DNA from: an uncultured Lachnospiraceae bacterium
GTDB lineage: Bacteria > Bacillota > Clostridia > Lachnospirales > Lachnospiraceae
Direction of reading: 5' to 3'
Assembly (NCBI GenBank): GCA_947630485.1
Contig: CANRHU010000008.1
Coordinates: 1-64,000, forward strand
DNA length: 64,000 bases
Shown here: positions 55,279 to 64,000 of the stretch, in pieces
How positions within the stretch are numbered: position 1 is the stretch's first letter
Layout of the letters: each line of letters opens with the position of its first letter
The notes under the pieces: generated by a model
Databases searched by the model: none
What the model was told of the DNA's origin: nothing
Seen by the model: the letters and a program-made list of their open reading frames with translations, nothing else
Program-made: the position numbers and the translations under genes

Positions 55279-55878
55279 TCATCTTCTCTCCCGGAAGCGG
55301 CGGATTTCCTCTTCGACCGTGTTGTAGTCCCGCTCAAAGAGCTCCTCGCAGACCTGTTCCCACAAAAGCGTCTCCGGAACCTTCTCCAGAAGCTTCCTCT
55401 GCACGAACAGCTTGCTCTTCTCCCGGTAGGCCGGCAGGCGGTTCTTTTCCAGAATCCGGGCCAGCTCCGGCCTCCACAGAATACTCAGCTTCCGCTCCGG
55501 CTTCACCTTCGGGTTGAGCTTCGGCCGGCGAAGGACGTAGAAATCCAGCGCTCCCCCGGTCTCCTCTATCGTAATGATCCCCCACCACTCCGGGACGTGC
55601 TCCTCAATATGCAGTCCGTGGCTGCTTCCGACCGCAATCATATTGTAATCATAGTAAAGATCGTAATTTTTCACCTGTCCGGCCAGCCGCGCGTAGCTGT
55701 CATGGTCGCTCTTGATCTCGATCCCGTAAATAGCGTCGGGCGTGACCATCACCACGTCCGCCCTGGCCCTGCCGGTCCGCTTCTCCTCCAGAATACGTAC
55801 CTTTCCGAATGTCTCCTCCAGGAAATCAAACAACGGCTCCCGTATGCTGCTGTCATGCGCTGTCAGCGATTCCTCCAT
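55279..55878 (-). CDS. sce7726-family (nuclease-fold-like) protein
   Basis: A 199-residue protein with SSIREPLFDFLEE, then ADVVMVTPDAIYGIEIKSDHDSYARLAGQVKNY. The D...EIK pattern and following Gln resemble the PD-(D/E)XK core seen in sce7726-type proteins, often found near mobile or defence loci. Catalysis is unproven. The frame is open 41 codons further upstream, but a promoter (TTGCGC-17-TATACT) lies inside that extension and CAGGAGGGACATACATT marks the ATG at 55878. Confidence 0.65.
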   Translation of the reverse strand: MEESLTAHDSSIREPLFDFLEETFGKVRILEEKRTGRARADVVMVTPDAIYGIEIKSDHDSYARLAGQVKNYDLYYDYNMIAVGSSHGLHIEEHVPEWWGIITIEETGGALDFYVLRRPKLNPKVKPERKLSILWRPELARILEKNRLPAYREKSKLFVQRKLLEKVPETLLWEQVCEELFERDYNTVEEEIRRFRERR

Positions 55879-55931
55879 AATGTATGTCCCTCCTGACGGT
55901 GCGACGGGCCCCGCCGCCGTCTCCTGCACTA

Positions 55932-55960
55932 AGTATACCCAAAGCTTCAAAACTGCGCAA
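55932..55960 (-). promoter_or_regulatory. Promoter of the sce7726-family gene
   Basis: On the minus strand TTGCGC and TATACT are separated by 17 bp, about 53 bp before the start codon. It decides the start codon of the gene. Confidence 0.65.
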
Positions 55961-56194
55961 GATTGCAGTTCATTTTTAATATGGTATATCTGTGAAAACA
56001 ATCGTTAAAGCCAAGGTTTGCGGTGTGTTTGCCAAACGTCTGCGACTGACCTATCACTTAGAAGTTTGGTTAGTTCAATATCCTCTGGTGCATTGCTCTT
56101 TCATACAATGTCCGGAAATGCCGAGAAATCAAGATACAACAAAATACAAGACCTTTTGGGCAGGCGTTCAAAAAAGGAAATTTTTATTCTGATA
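55961..56194. other. AT-rich gap at the left edge of the AbiE island
   Basis: No gene can be supported. Short frames of up to about 70 codons exist on both strands but lack ribosome-binding sites and recognisable sequence. Base composition shifts here from GC-rich to AT-rich. Confidence 0.5.
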
Positions 56195-56223
56195 TTTACT
56201 TTTGTGCTAATTTTGAATATAAT
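56195..56223 (+). promoter_or_regulatory. Promoter of the AbiE operon
   Basis: TTTACT and a perfect TATAAT are separated by 17 bp. Transcription would start near 56230, so the ATG at 56230 cannot be used efficiently and the start at 56248 is preferred. Confidence 0.7.
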
Positions 56224-56247
56224 ATTAGCATGAAAGGAATGAACAAA

Positions 56248-56841
56248 ATGAAACGATTTGAACAGCTCGATCAACTTGTAGAAAAAAACGGTGGCACAGT
56301 CCAGACCTCTCAAGTATTAGAAGCCGGAATTAGTAAACCTGTCTTTTATGCTTATGCGGAGGAAAGGGGATTGCAACAGGCGGCGCATGGTGTTTATGTT
56401 GCGCCGGATGCCTGGACGGATGCCTTCTATCTTCTCCATCTGCGTTGCAGGCAGGCCATATTCTCCCATGAAACAGCCCTGTTCTTCCACGATCTGACTG
56501 ATCGGGAGCCGCCCCGATATTCCATCACCGTCAAGACGGGTTACAATCCGTCACGGCTTCAGGAAGATAATATTCAGGTCTATACGGTAAAAAAAGAGTT
56601 GCATGAGATCGGACTGACCGATACGAAGACTCCTTTCGGCCATACTGTGCCTGTTTATGATATGGAGCGGACGGTCTGCGATCTTCTCCGCAGCCGGAGC
56701 CGTATAGAAATTCAGGTATTTCAAGATGCGCTGAAACAATACGCCCGTAAGAAAGACAAAAATCTGCGGACGCTCATGCAATATGCCGCCCTATTCCATG
56801 TAGAAAAAATGTTTCGGCAATATCTGGAGGTGCTTCTCTAA
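56248..56841 (+). CDS. abiEi: AbiEi-type antitoxin / transcriptional regulator
   Basis: A 197-residue AbiEi-family protein. The N-terminal winged helix (about 1-55, NGGTVQTSQVLEAGISK and HGVYVAP) would bind the operon promoter. The C-terminal domain (about 60-197) has FSHETALFFHDLTDREP and VYDMERTVCDLLR. AbiEi proteins neutralise and autoregulate the AbiEii nucleotidyltransferase toxin in type IV systems. AAAGGA lies nine bases before this ATG. The gene is AT-richer than its surroundings and overlaps the toxin start by one base. Confidence 0.87.
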   Translation: MKRFEQLDQLVEKNGGTVQTSQVLEAGISKPVFYAYAEERGLQQAAHGVYVAPDAWTDAFYLLHLRCRQAIFSHETALFFHDLTDREPPRYSITVKTGYNPSRLQEDNIQVYTVKKELHEIGLTDTKTPFGHTVPVYDMERTVCDLLRSRSRIEIQVFQDALKQYARKKDKNLRTLMQYAALFHVEKMFRQYLEVLL

Positions 56842-57569
56842 TGATAACAACGTCAAGACAGCTAAAGGACTTGATCCGCAATCTTTCCAGGAAAAAATCT
56901 GCGGATGCACAAATTTTAATGCGGAATTACATGATGGAGCGTTTTCTGGAACGCATTTCCCTTTCCGATTATAAAGACCGCTTTATCCTGAAAGGCGGTA
57001 TGCTGGTTGCCGCAATGGTCGGACTGGACGCCCGCTCTACAATGGACTTAGATGCCACGGTAAAAGGCACAAATGTCAATGTAAAAGATGTCGGGAACAT
57101 GATTTCCTCCATCTTGTCAGTTCCAGTGGAGGATGGTGTGACATTCCGTGTGAAAAAGATTTCTGAAATTATGGAAGAAGCTGAGTATCCGGGAGTCCGA
57201 GTCAGCATGGAAACGACTTTTGACGGTGTGCGAACACCGCTGAAAGTAGACATTTCTACCGGAGATGTAATCACGCCCCGCGAAGTCCGTTACAGTTTCA
57301 AGCTCATGCTGGAGGAACGCTCTATTGAAGTATGGGCCTATAACCTGGAAACGGTGCTGGCTGAGAAGCTGGAAACGGTCATCAGCCGGAATATCACGAA
57401 TACGCGCATGAGGGACTTTTACGATATACATATCCTAAAGCAGCTCTATGGGGAAACCCTTTCGACATCAATGCTGTGGGACGCACTTGCAGCTACTGCG
57501 AAAAAGCGCGCGCCAAAAGCGGCCGGTAAGCACCTTTGCCCATGCTTCCCGGCCGCTTTTGGCGTGTAA
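56841..57569 (+). CDS. abiEii: AbiEii-type nucleotidyltransferase toxin, C-terminally truncated
   Basis: A 242-residue protein of the AbiEii/AbiGii family. The nucleotidyltransferase core is intact: FILKGGMLVA, then TMDLDATVKG with the metal-binding Asp pair, and the KLETVISRN and RMRDFYDIHIL motifs. Usual members run to about 280-300 residues. Here family-like sequence stops at LWDALAATAKKR and the last 19 residues read straight through a 16-bp perfect hairpin to a stop. The C-terminal helices are therefore lost, and toxicity is doubtful. The ATG overlaps the antitoxin stop (TAATG). Confidence 0.85.
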   Translation: MITTSRQLKDLIRNLSRKKSADAQILMRNYMMERFLERISLSDYKDRFILKGGMLVAAMVGLDARSTMDLDATVKGTNVNVKDVGNMISSILSVPVEDGVTFRVKKISEIMEEAEYPGVRVSMETTFDGVRTPLKVDISTGDVITPREVRYSFKLMLEERSIEVWAYNLETVLAEKLETVISRNITNTRMRDFYDIHILKQLYGETLSTSMLWDALAATAKKRAPKAAGKHLCPCFPAAFGV

Positions 57570-57585
57570 CGTTTTATTTTCTTTC
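57511..57585. terminator. Strong convergent terminator inside the abiEii 3' end
   Basis: CGCCAAAAGCGGCCGG (57511-57526) pairs perfectly with 57549-57564, and an inner AAGCA/TGCTT can extend the stem. T-rich DNA follows on the plus strand (CGTTTTATTTT), and CTTTTT follows on the minus strand. It serves abiEii and the facing adhesin gene, and overlaps coding sequence of the former. Confidence 0.8.
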
Positions 57586-60500
57586 GGCTCTGTCTCGGCC
57601 TCCGTTCCGTCTCCATCTGCCCATCAACGGCAGCGACGTCGCAATAATGCCTATCAGGGAGAGCGCCAGCAGTCCCAGCCAAAGACCGATCCGCTTGTTG
57701 TCGCCCGTCATCGGGATTTCCTCCGGTGAATTGTCAACCGGAATGTAGGGCGTATCGTACGGCGGCGCGGTGGACGGCTGCTCCGGCTGCGCAGGCGTCG
57801 GATTGTCAGGCGGATTGTAGGACGGATTGCCGGGCGGCGTGTACGACGGTCTGTCCGGCGGGTTATCCGGAGGATTCTCCGGCGGTTTCTCCGGCGTGGG
57901 GGGTTCCTTACTGTTGGTGAAGCGTGCCTCCGCCGCGTCCCCGTCCGGAATCGTCCCGGACGCTCCGGACGCTTCCGTGGTATAGCCGTCCTGGTCTGCC
58001 TCGGTCTCCGTCACCGTGTAGGTGATTCCTGCCGGCAGGCGCTGCGCCACGGCGCTCTGACCATGCTTCAGCGTAAACTCCGCCGCGCCGTCCGCAAAGA
58101 CCATATCCCCATATCTGCCGCTGATCTCCGTATCGCTTAATTCCACACGGAAATGCCACTCCCTTTCGGGATCGCCGCCGCTGCCGGAGACGGTCTTTGT
58201 GACGTTCAGATCACCGTAGTGCTCCTCCGGCTGCGGGGTCGGCTTATCATTCACGAATTTCACCTCATCCGTCGCACCCGGCCGGATGGTTCCGCTGCCG
58301 TCGCCCGCCGCGCCGTCGTCGTCCGGGGCGGACGTGTTTCCGCCCGCGCCGGTCCCGGTCTGCGTGCCGGTCTGCGTGCCGGTGGCTGTATTTTCCTCCG
58401 CGCCGTCTTCGGTCTCCGTGATCGTGGTCGTATATCCGTCTTTACCGGCCTCAGCCTCCGTGACCGTATAAGCCGTGCCGACCGGCAGGCCTTCGGCCTC
58501 CATATACTCGCCGTCCCTGAGGGTAAATTCCAGCTTACCGTCTTCCACCTTCAGATCCGAAGGCTGTCCGTTCTTCGTGACAGTTACGCCGTCCAGTCCC
58601 CCGTCAGAATCAAACGTCACCGTGAAATGGAACTCCTTCGTCTTTTCTCCGGTTCCGGTCACTTCCTTCGCGACCCGCAGGCCGCCTGTCTGCGCCTCAT
58701 TGATAAAGACAGGAACATCCAATGTGCTTCCGTCCCACGGCGTCCAGACGCCGTCCCCGTTCTCGGAAATCTCATAGCTGACGTTTTCGACCTTGAGCAG
58801 CTTAGCGTTCTCAAAGTCAGCGGCTATTTCAAATGTAATCCTGTAAACGGCGCTGCTGTAGCGGATGCTGCCCTTTCCGGCCGGATCGTCTCCCTCGTCC
58901 GGAACGACCTCCCGAAGCTCGTAAACATAAGTCCCCGCCGCTGTAAATGTAATCGTCCCAAAGTGAATCCATCCGTCCGCGGTATTACTCTGCTCCCATT
59001 TTCCCGGTTCCGCCGAACTCATAAGGACATATTGGGGCGCAGGCAAATTCCGGCTGAGCGGCACGGTACCGCCGCAGTTCTCCTTATCCGCATTCCCGGG
59101 CGTCGCCTCTGACGGCAGACCGGAACTGTACCGCCGCATGTTCCCCGGCGCAGCCTCCGACGACAAGCCGGAGCTAGACTGTCGCGCGTTCCCCGGCGCT
59201 GCTTCTGACGGCAAACCGGAACTGGACTGCCGCGCGTTCCCCGGCGCAGCTTCCGACGACAAGCCGGAACTGCTCCGCCGCGCATTCCCGGGCGTCGCCT
59301 CTGACGGCAGGCCGGAACCGTACCGCCGCGCGTTCGCCGAAGCGGCCTCTGACGGCAGGACGGGACTGCCCCGCCGCGCGTTCGCGGGCGTCGCCTCCGG
59401 CGGCAGCGGGGATTCCTCCCTCGACGCGTCCCCCGGCGTGGCTGTCGGCGCATACGCGGCGTCCCCGGTCAGCTGGAAGGTAAACATCCCCTCCGTCAGC
59501 GTGCCGTTAAATTCTTTCCTGGCCCGCAGGGGGACGCTGACCTCTCCCTCTTTCATGGTATTGGTAAACAAAATACCCTCCGGCGACGCGGAAGCGCCGT
59601 TCCTTGTAACCTTGATATCCGCCGTCAGTTTTCCTGTATAAAGGCCGTCTTCGTATTTCTCCTTCACATTCACGGTCACGGTGTAGGCGGCGCTGTCGCT
59701 GCTAACGCCCGGCTCGCCGCTGATCTGCTCCGTCACATAGTAGACGTAGACGCCGGATTCCTCAAATGGCAGATCCTCAAAAACAGTCGCCTTGGCCGTT
59801 TGGCCGTCTCCCTCCGGCGCTTCGTTTTTCACAATCAGCGCGCTGCCGTTCCATCCGACCGCCCGGCCGCTGTCCCAGGCAATACCGCTGATTGGATCAT
59901 CCTCGGGGTTTTCCCCGCTGGGGACGACCCGGAATACATACGCGCCCTCTTTGATCTCCGGTTCCGTCCCAAACGTCCCGGCCACATTCAGCTTCTTGGT
60001 CAACTCCAGGTCGACCTCCACCGGCTCAGGCTTTTTCTTGGTATTGGTGAAAACGACGCGGACCGGTTCCTCATCGCCCGCCTGGACCTCGCCGGTCACA
60101 GTACTCGTCGTTCCGCCGCTCTCCCCCTCTTTGCCGCCGGTCGCCTCGTAACCGGCTGACGGGGCCTCAGAAGCAGTGTAAGTATACCCGGTCTTCAAGG
60201 GAAGGCCGTCCACCGTCATGGTCTGGCCGCCCTGGAGACTGAATTTCCAGGTTCCGGACGAATCTGCCACAATATCGTTTTCTTTCGCCTCTCCCTTCAT
60301 CGTCTCGGGAAGCAGCCGTCCCCTCTTGACCGTACTTCCGGCGCCGCCCCAGACCGCATAGCTGAACGGGCCGCTCACCGTCAGTTCCGACGGACTCGCC
60401 AGTTTCGGCGGCGTCAGCGACAGCGTGAAGTCAAAGAGCTGCTGCCGGTCCTGACCGTTAATCTCCGTGCCGCCCTCAGCCTCCAGCCCCTTTGTAACGG

Positions 60501-63500
60501 AGAGGGAACCAGGGGCGTACCCATTGACATACCAGCCGCCCTCCTCTACGCTTGCGGAGGTATCTCCATCCAGCGAATAGCGTCCGTCGTGGAAGTCAGC
60601 CGTAGCGGCATTATTTCCGCTTTCAGGCTTCGCGCCGGATCCGGCAGTACTGTCGGGCACATAGGTCGTCCCTCCCCGCTCCTGCGTATGGACCGCCTTT
60701 TCCAGCTTAAAGCCTTCCGCATCCTGCTCGGTAATGCGGTAGACGGTGGCGGAGTCCAGGCCGGGGAACAACAGCCCTTCCTCGTGGCCAAGGGTGAACT
60801 GCGCGGTATGCTCCGCGATTTTTTCCAAATTTGCATTGCTCATCGGGCGCTGGTCAAACAAATCGTCCTCCGTCAGTGCAGCCCCTGACGGTACGTAATT
60901 CCAGTTTCCCTTATGCTCGGTATCTTCAGCCGCTTTGACCTTCTGTCCGAAATACACCGTCCGGGTCAGGAACTTGGTATTCAGGACATACTCCGAGGAA
61001 ATCGTCACATCGGAGTCGTCCGTGTGCTGCTCCATATGGGCAATCAGGAACGGCGTGCCCGCATCGTAGTCGGGCTTTTCTCTGCCGTCATATTTGAGTT
61101 GTATATAATCTTTGCCGGAATCAAACGACCAGCCGCCGCCCTCCAGGGAGTTCGAAGCGATGGGGTATATACCGTCCCCGGAAAATACCGCCGAATAGCT
61201 TCCCGGGACGGCCTGGATTGTGGCGGCGTCCACCTCGTCCCTGGGAATAAGGTACACATCCCGGAACCAATAGTCAATGGAACCGGACGGCTCCCCTGAA
61301 CTTTCGCTTCCCAGACTCTCGCTGCTCTTCTGGTAAACGCTCCAGTAAGAACCATCGGTACGGCTCGCAGGTACATCCGACGTGTTCATGTACACGGTCC
61401 GCCCCGCGTCCGCAATACTGCCGTCCACCAGGGTGTCCTCGTCGAGCTTGCTTTTGAACAGCCGCCTGACGTACTCAGAACTGCCGTCGCCGCTTTCCGC
61501 CAAGTCGCCTCCCACGTAGACATAGTAGAACGTTCCTTTGTCCGCCTCGCTCGCCGTCACCTCTTTGGCGCCCTCCGAGGGCTGGCCGTTGGCGTCCACA
61601 TCCCCGTAACGGTAATACCGGACTCCGCCCGCGTCACTGACCTCTTTCAGGTGGACCAACTTTCCGCCGATCAGGCAGAACACGGACTTATTGTTGTCGC
61701 TGTCCTGGAGCAGCCCCTCATTGCTTGTTTTCACATCGATGTAATCCAGCTGCCTCTGCCAGGTGCCCTTCCCCTCATTGCCCCAGCGGTTCCAGCGCAG
61801 CAGGATGGCGTCCATCTGCCCCGTCTGTCCGGCGATATATACCTGATAGTTAAACCGGGTTTTTATCAGGCTGTCATAGTTCGGGTCGTCCTTTATGCCT
61901 TCCGTGTCGATGGTCTTGGCCACATACAGCTGGGAATTGCTCACATAAAGCCGCCCATTGTTGCCAAGGTAATTGTTGATAATGATGTCGTCAATACTGG
62001 AGTTGGAGGATATGGTGGGCACGTAGAAATTGTTGGCGGTGTGCGTCACATTTTCCGTATAGTAGCTGCCCACCAGCTCGCCCCACTTAGCCTGCATGTT
62101 CTGGAACATATCCCCCAGCCGCAGGCCGCCCGGTTTGGTCGCCACGGCCCAGTGGAAATAGTTGTTGTATTCATCTATATCTACTTTGCCGTCACCATTG
62201 CCTTTGTTTTCTTTTTTATCCGCCTGCAGAAGAACATCCTTCCACTCAGTCTGGATGTCCGTCCAGTACTTGACCGCCTGCTCAAGGGGCGACGACGTCT
62301 CTCCTCCCTCAGCCTTATCACTCAGATGACACGTATCTCTCAGATACTCCCTCAATTCATCAGTATTGTTAGGAAACAGCTTCTGATATGTCGGTTCTCC
62401 CCGCGTATCATCGCCGGTGGTGGTCCGGGACGAATACTCCAGTGTCAGCCCCAGGCCGGTCCCCACGTCCGTCCAGCAAAGCATATCGCCGTTGCCGATC
62501 TGTTCCGCGTGCAGGCCGGAGCCAAACGCGCTGCCCTTTCGGGACACCACGTACTGGATCGCCTCGCCACCGAAGGTGCCGGGAACCTCCTGGTTCTCCA
62601 GATTCCTTCCTAGAGACTCGGTGTCGGGCAGGTAGAACTCAATCGGCAGGAAGAAATAGTCGTCGGAGTTAAATGCTACGGATTTTTCATCGTAGCCGCC
62701 GCCTTCACCCGAGGTTACGTGTTCCAGCAGATCCTGCTTTAAGAACACAATGCCGCCTTCTACCACCTTATATTTGACGTTGTTGGCGTCGGTGATGTAA
62801 AATTCACTGCCTACGACTTCCGCCTTCTCCCGTTTTTTCGTATAATCCTCCTGGTTTTCGTACACGCCCATGAAGCGTCCGCCCGCCCAGGTGCCGCCGC
62901 CTGTCTGGCCGTCCTCCCACGTCTTTGTGCCGTTGCCGCCTGTCTGGTTCTCCTCCTTCGTCCAAATTTGCCCGTCCTCGCGGTCCACAGGCTCAAGCTG
63001 TCCGCTGCTATTTACACGGTAGGCGTGCGCATAGAGCGGCAGGGGCTTCTGGAAAACGTAATAGCGGTTATCCGAGCTGGACGAAAAGGACACCGTGGGA
63101 TCGCCGATGGTGCGGTAGCTTCCCTCCTGGTCGCTTCCGAACCCGGAGTACGTAGTCCCGCTGTAATAGTTGGAATAGAAATAAACCCTTCCATTCTCCG
63201 TATGGGTCGCCACATAATCGTCCAGCAGCGCGGCCACATTGATGCCGGTCTGGTCGCCTTTTTCATCACGAAGAATCAGATCCTCCTCCACGCCGACCGC
63301 GTAGAACAGGCGGAATGGGGTGGACTGGATACAGTAGTTTTCGTGCAGCTCCTTACCAACCGTTACTTCGTTTCCGTTCTTATCCTTATCTTTGGAATCT
63401 TCCTTATGGTCGTCCCCCAGGTTCGTCCGGTAGGACAGTACGCCGTCCTTGCCCATGGTGATCTCCGCCAACTGGGTCGGTATCGCCGCCGCGGGAAGAT

Positions 63501-64000
63501 TGACGTACAGGGAATCGGAGTAACCCTTGTTCGGCGAGAGAGCCCCTTCGGTATCCACAAAATCCCCCGTCTCCTCCATCCAGACACGGATATCGGACAG
63601 ACGGTAGACGCCTGGGGAATCCTTGTAAATCGTGTCGTCCACAGGGTACTGACCGCCTAGCTGTTCTTTCGCCTCGTCCCAGAGTTTCTGAATATCCATA
63701 GGCACCGTGTCGCCGTAAACAGGATTGATACGCAGCGTGTTGCGGTCGTCCGAGGGGCAGGAAAAACGATAGAGGGTATATACCGTGTTCTGCACCTGGG
63801 CAGGCAGGTCGCCGGGCGTACTTTCTTCCGTCATGCCCGTAATGGGCACATACTGCGACAGGGTTTTGGAATCCAGCCGCAACACCCAGCCGTCTGCCCA
63901 GGCATCTGCCGCTGACGTATAGCCCTTCGGCAGACCGTTCGCGTCATAGGAATATTCCGCGTTGGCCGCGTCGCCCTTGTACCAGCCGATCGGGAGATTG
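57574..64000 (-). CDS. Giant sortase-anchored pilin-like adhesin, 5' end outside the window
   Basis: The frame is open to base 64000, so at least 2141 C-terminal residues are present and the N-terminus is missing; the Val codon at 63885 is not the start. The N-terminal two-thirds is a long beta-rich, Tyr/Gly/Asp-rich region of unknown fold. From about 60500 leftward come Cna_B/FctA-type isopeptide domains (VTKGLEAEGGTEINGQD, LELTKKLNV, LRARKEFNGTLTEGMFTFQL, LRVAKEVTG, LNVTKTVSG). A Pro-rich stalk (57720-57920) and a sortase signal IPMTG (57703-57717) follow, then a membrane helix and RWRRNGGRDRAERK tail. Domains of this kind form internal isopeptide bonds and give stiff, protease-resistant surface fibres. 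Confidence 0.85.
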   Translation of the reverse strand, partial: NLPIGWYKGDAANAEYSYDANGLPKGYTSAADAWADGWVLRLDSKTLSQYVPITGMTEESTPGDLPAQVQNTVYTLYRFSCPSDDRNTLRINPVYGDTVPMDIQKLWDEAKEQLGGQYPVDDTIYKDSPGVYRLSDIRVWMEETGDFVDTEGALSPNKGYSDSLYVNLPAAAIPTQLAEITMGKDGVLSYRTNLGDDHKEDSKDKDKNGNEVTVGKELHENYCIQSTPFRLFYAVGVEEDLILRDEKGDQTGINVAALLDDYVATHTENGRVYFYSNYYSGTTYSGFGSDQEGSYRTIGDPTVSFSSSSDNRYYVFQKPLPLYAHAYRVNSSGQLEPVDREDGQIWTKEENQTGGNGTKTWEDGQTGGGTWAGGRFMGVYENQEDYTKKREKAEVVGSEFYITDANNVKYKVVEGGIVFLKQDLLEHVTSGEGGGYDEKSVAFNSDDYFFLPIEFYLPDTESLGRNLENQEVPGTFGGEAIQYVVSRKGSAFGSGLHAEQIGNGDMLCWTDVGTGLGLTLEYSSRTTTGDDTRGEPTYQKLFPNNTDELREYLRDTCHLSDKAEGGETSSPLEQAVKYWTDIQTEWKDVLLQADKKENKGNGDGKVDIDEYNNYFHWAVATKPGGLRLGDMFQNMQAKWGELVGSYYTENVTHTANNFYVPTISSNSSIDDIIINNYLGNNGRLYVSNSQLYVAKTIDTEGIKDDPNYDSLIKTRFNYQVYIAGQTGQMDAILLRWNRWGNEGKGTWQRQLDYIDVKTSNEGLLQDSDNNKSVFCLIGGKLVHLKEVSDAGGVRYYRYGDVDANGQPSEGAKEVTASEADKGTFYYVYVGGDLAESGDGSSEYVRRLFKSKLDEDTLVDGSIADAGRTVYMNTSDVPASRTDGSYWSVYQKSSESLGSESSGEPSGSIDYWFRDVYLIPRDEVDAATIQAVPGSYSAVFSGDGIYPIASNSLEGGGWSFDSGKDYIQLKYDGREKPDYDAGTPFLIAHMEQHTDDSDVTISSEYVLNTKFLTRTVYFGQKVKAAEDTEHKGNWNYVPSGAALTEDDLFDQRPMSNANLEKIAEHTAQFTLGHEEGLLFPGLDSATVYRITEQDAEGFKLEKAVHTQERGGTTYVPDSTAGSGAKPESGNNAATADFHDGRYSLDGDTSASVEEGGWYVNGYAPGSLSVTKGLEAEGGTEINGQDRQQLFDFTLSLTPPKLASPSELTVSGPFSYAVWGGAGSTVKRGRLLPETMKGEAKENDIVADSSGTWKFSLQGGQTMTVDGLPLKTGYTYTASEAPSAGYEATGGKEGESGGTTSTVTGEVQAGDEEPVRVVFTNTKKKPEPVEVDLELTKKLNVAGTFGTEPEIKEGAYVFRVVPSGENPEDDPISGIAWDSGRAVGWNGSALIVKNEAPEGDGQTAKATVFEDLPFEESGVYVYYVTEQISGEPGVSSDSAAYTVTVNVKEKYEDGLYTGKLTADIKVTRNGASASPEGILFTNTMKEGEVSVPLRARKEFNGTLTEGMFTFQLTGDAAYAPTATPGDASREESPLPPEATPANARRGSPVLPSEAASANARRYGSGLPSEATPGNARRSSSGLSSEAAPGNARQSSSGLPSEAAPGNARQSSSGLSSEAAPGNMRRYSSGLPSEATPGNADKENCGGTVPLSRNLPAPQYVLMSSAEPGKWEQSNTADGWIHFGTITFTAAGTYVYELREVVPDEGDDPAGKGSIRYSSAVYRITFEIAADFENAKLLKVENVSYEISENGDGVWTPWDGSTLDVPVFINEAQTGGLRVAKEVTGTGEKTKEFHFTVTFDSDGGLDGVTVTKNGQPSDLKVEDGKLEFTLRDGEYMEAEGLPVGTAYTVTEAEAGKDGYTTTITETEDGAEENTATGTQTGTQTGTGAGGNTSAPDDDGAAGDGSGTIRPGATDEVKFVNDKPTPQPEEHYGDLNVTKTVSGSGGDPEREWHFRVELSDTEISGRYGDMVFADGAAEFTLKHGQSAVAQRLPAGITYTVTETEADQDGYTTEASGASGTIPDGDAAEARFTNSKEPPTPEKPPENPPDNPPDRPSYTPPGNPSYNPPDNPTPAQPEQPSTAPPYDTPYIPVDNSPEEIPMTGDNKRIGLWLGLLALSLIGIIATSLPLMGRWRRNGGRDRAERK
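59093..59428 (-). repeat. Seven 48-bp repeats inside a pilin domain
   Basis: Units start every 48 bp at 59093, 59141, 59189, 59237, 59285, 59333 and 59381, and encode 16-residue repeats around LPSEAAPGNARQSSSG. They interrupt a FctA-like domain between FTFQLTGDA and its second half (GWIHFGTITFTAAGTYVYEL). Confidence 0.9.

Noticed and set aside
55992..56233. Small frames (60-71 codons) before abiEi
   Set aside because: They lack ribosome-binding sites, overlap each other and the abiE promoter, and resemble nothing recognisable.
63883..63885. Start codon of the giant adhesin
   Set aside because: The frame continues without a stop to the window end with adhesin-like sequence (GWYKGDAANAEYSYD), so the true start is outside.

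Overview
The window looks like a chromosome segment from an anaerobic, plant-fibre-degrading Firmicute, most likely a Lachnospiraceae (Eisenbergiella/Hungatella-like). This is inferred from strong AGGAGG ribosome-binding sites, Gram-positive lipoprotein and sortase signals, the style of the sugar ABC importers, and a GC-rich core with AT-richer islands. I cannot name the species.

Layout. (1) 1-1747: the right end of an integrated element, with a holin-like small-toxin locus inside a large inverted repeat and a tyrosine recombinase abutting the 3' end of tRNA-Gly(CCC). (2) 1750-8100: a 16-bp tandem repeat, a GH2 beta-galactosidase carrying repeat insertions, a D-cysteine desulfhydrase-like PLP enzyme and malic enzyme. 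(3) 8270-16625: a hybrid sensor kinase behind a structured leader, then a beta-helix protein, 3-methyladenine glycosylase, an AGE-family epimerase and a carboxylesterase. (4) 16790-33466: a run of leftward genes holding two complete sets of sugar ABC permeases plus binding proteins. These flank a DUF5696-like protein, a YIP1-family protein and an NHL/TPR membrane protein. They are followed by two U32-like paralogues and a GH8 exo-oligoxylanase. (5) 33769-50279: a glucuronoxylan locus with GH10, two GH43, GH115, an SGNH esterase, xylulokinase, an AraC-type regulator, a second SGNH esterase and a GH3. (6) 50282-53599: late cobalamin genes cobT-cobU-cobS-cobU-like, where cobT is fused to a GNAT acetyltransferase. 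(7) 53606-57569: an ABC-F remnant, a MATE exporter, an sce7726-like protein and a truncated AbiE toxin-antitoxin pair. (8) 57574-64000: the C-terminal part of a giant sortase-anchored pilin-like adhesin, whose N-terminus lies outside the window.

How it fits together. GH10 and GH43 at the surface, GH115 removing glucuronic acid, esterases removing acyl groups, import of xylo-oligosaccharides, intracellular GH8/GH43/GH3 trimming and finally XylB make a coherent glucuronoxylan pathway. Neither importer has an ATPase gene here, so a shared MsmK-type ATPase elsewhere is likely. Two themes stand out: a poorly understood double-importer operon (DUF5696/YIP1/NHL plus U32-like pair), and repeated in-frame insertion of low-complexity or hairpin-repeat DNA into otherwise conserved enzymes.
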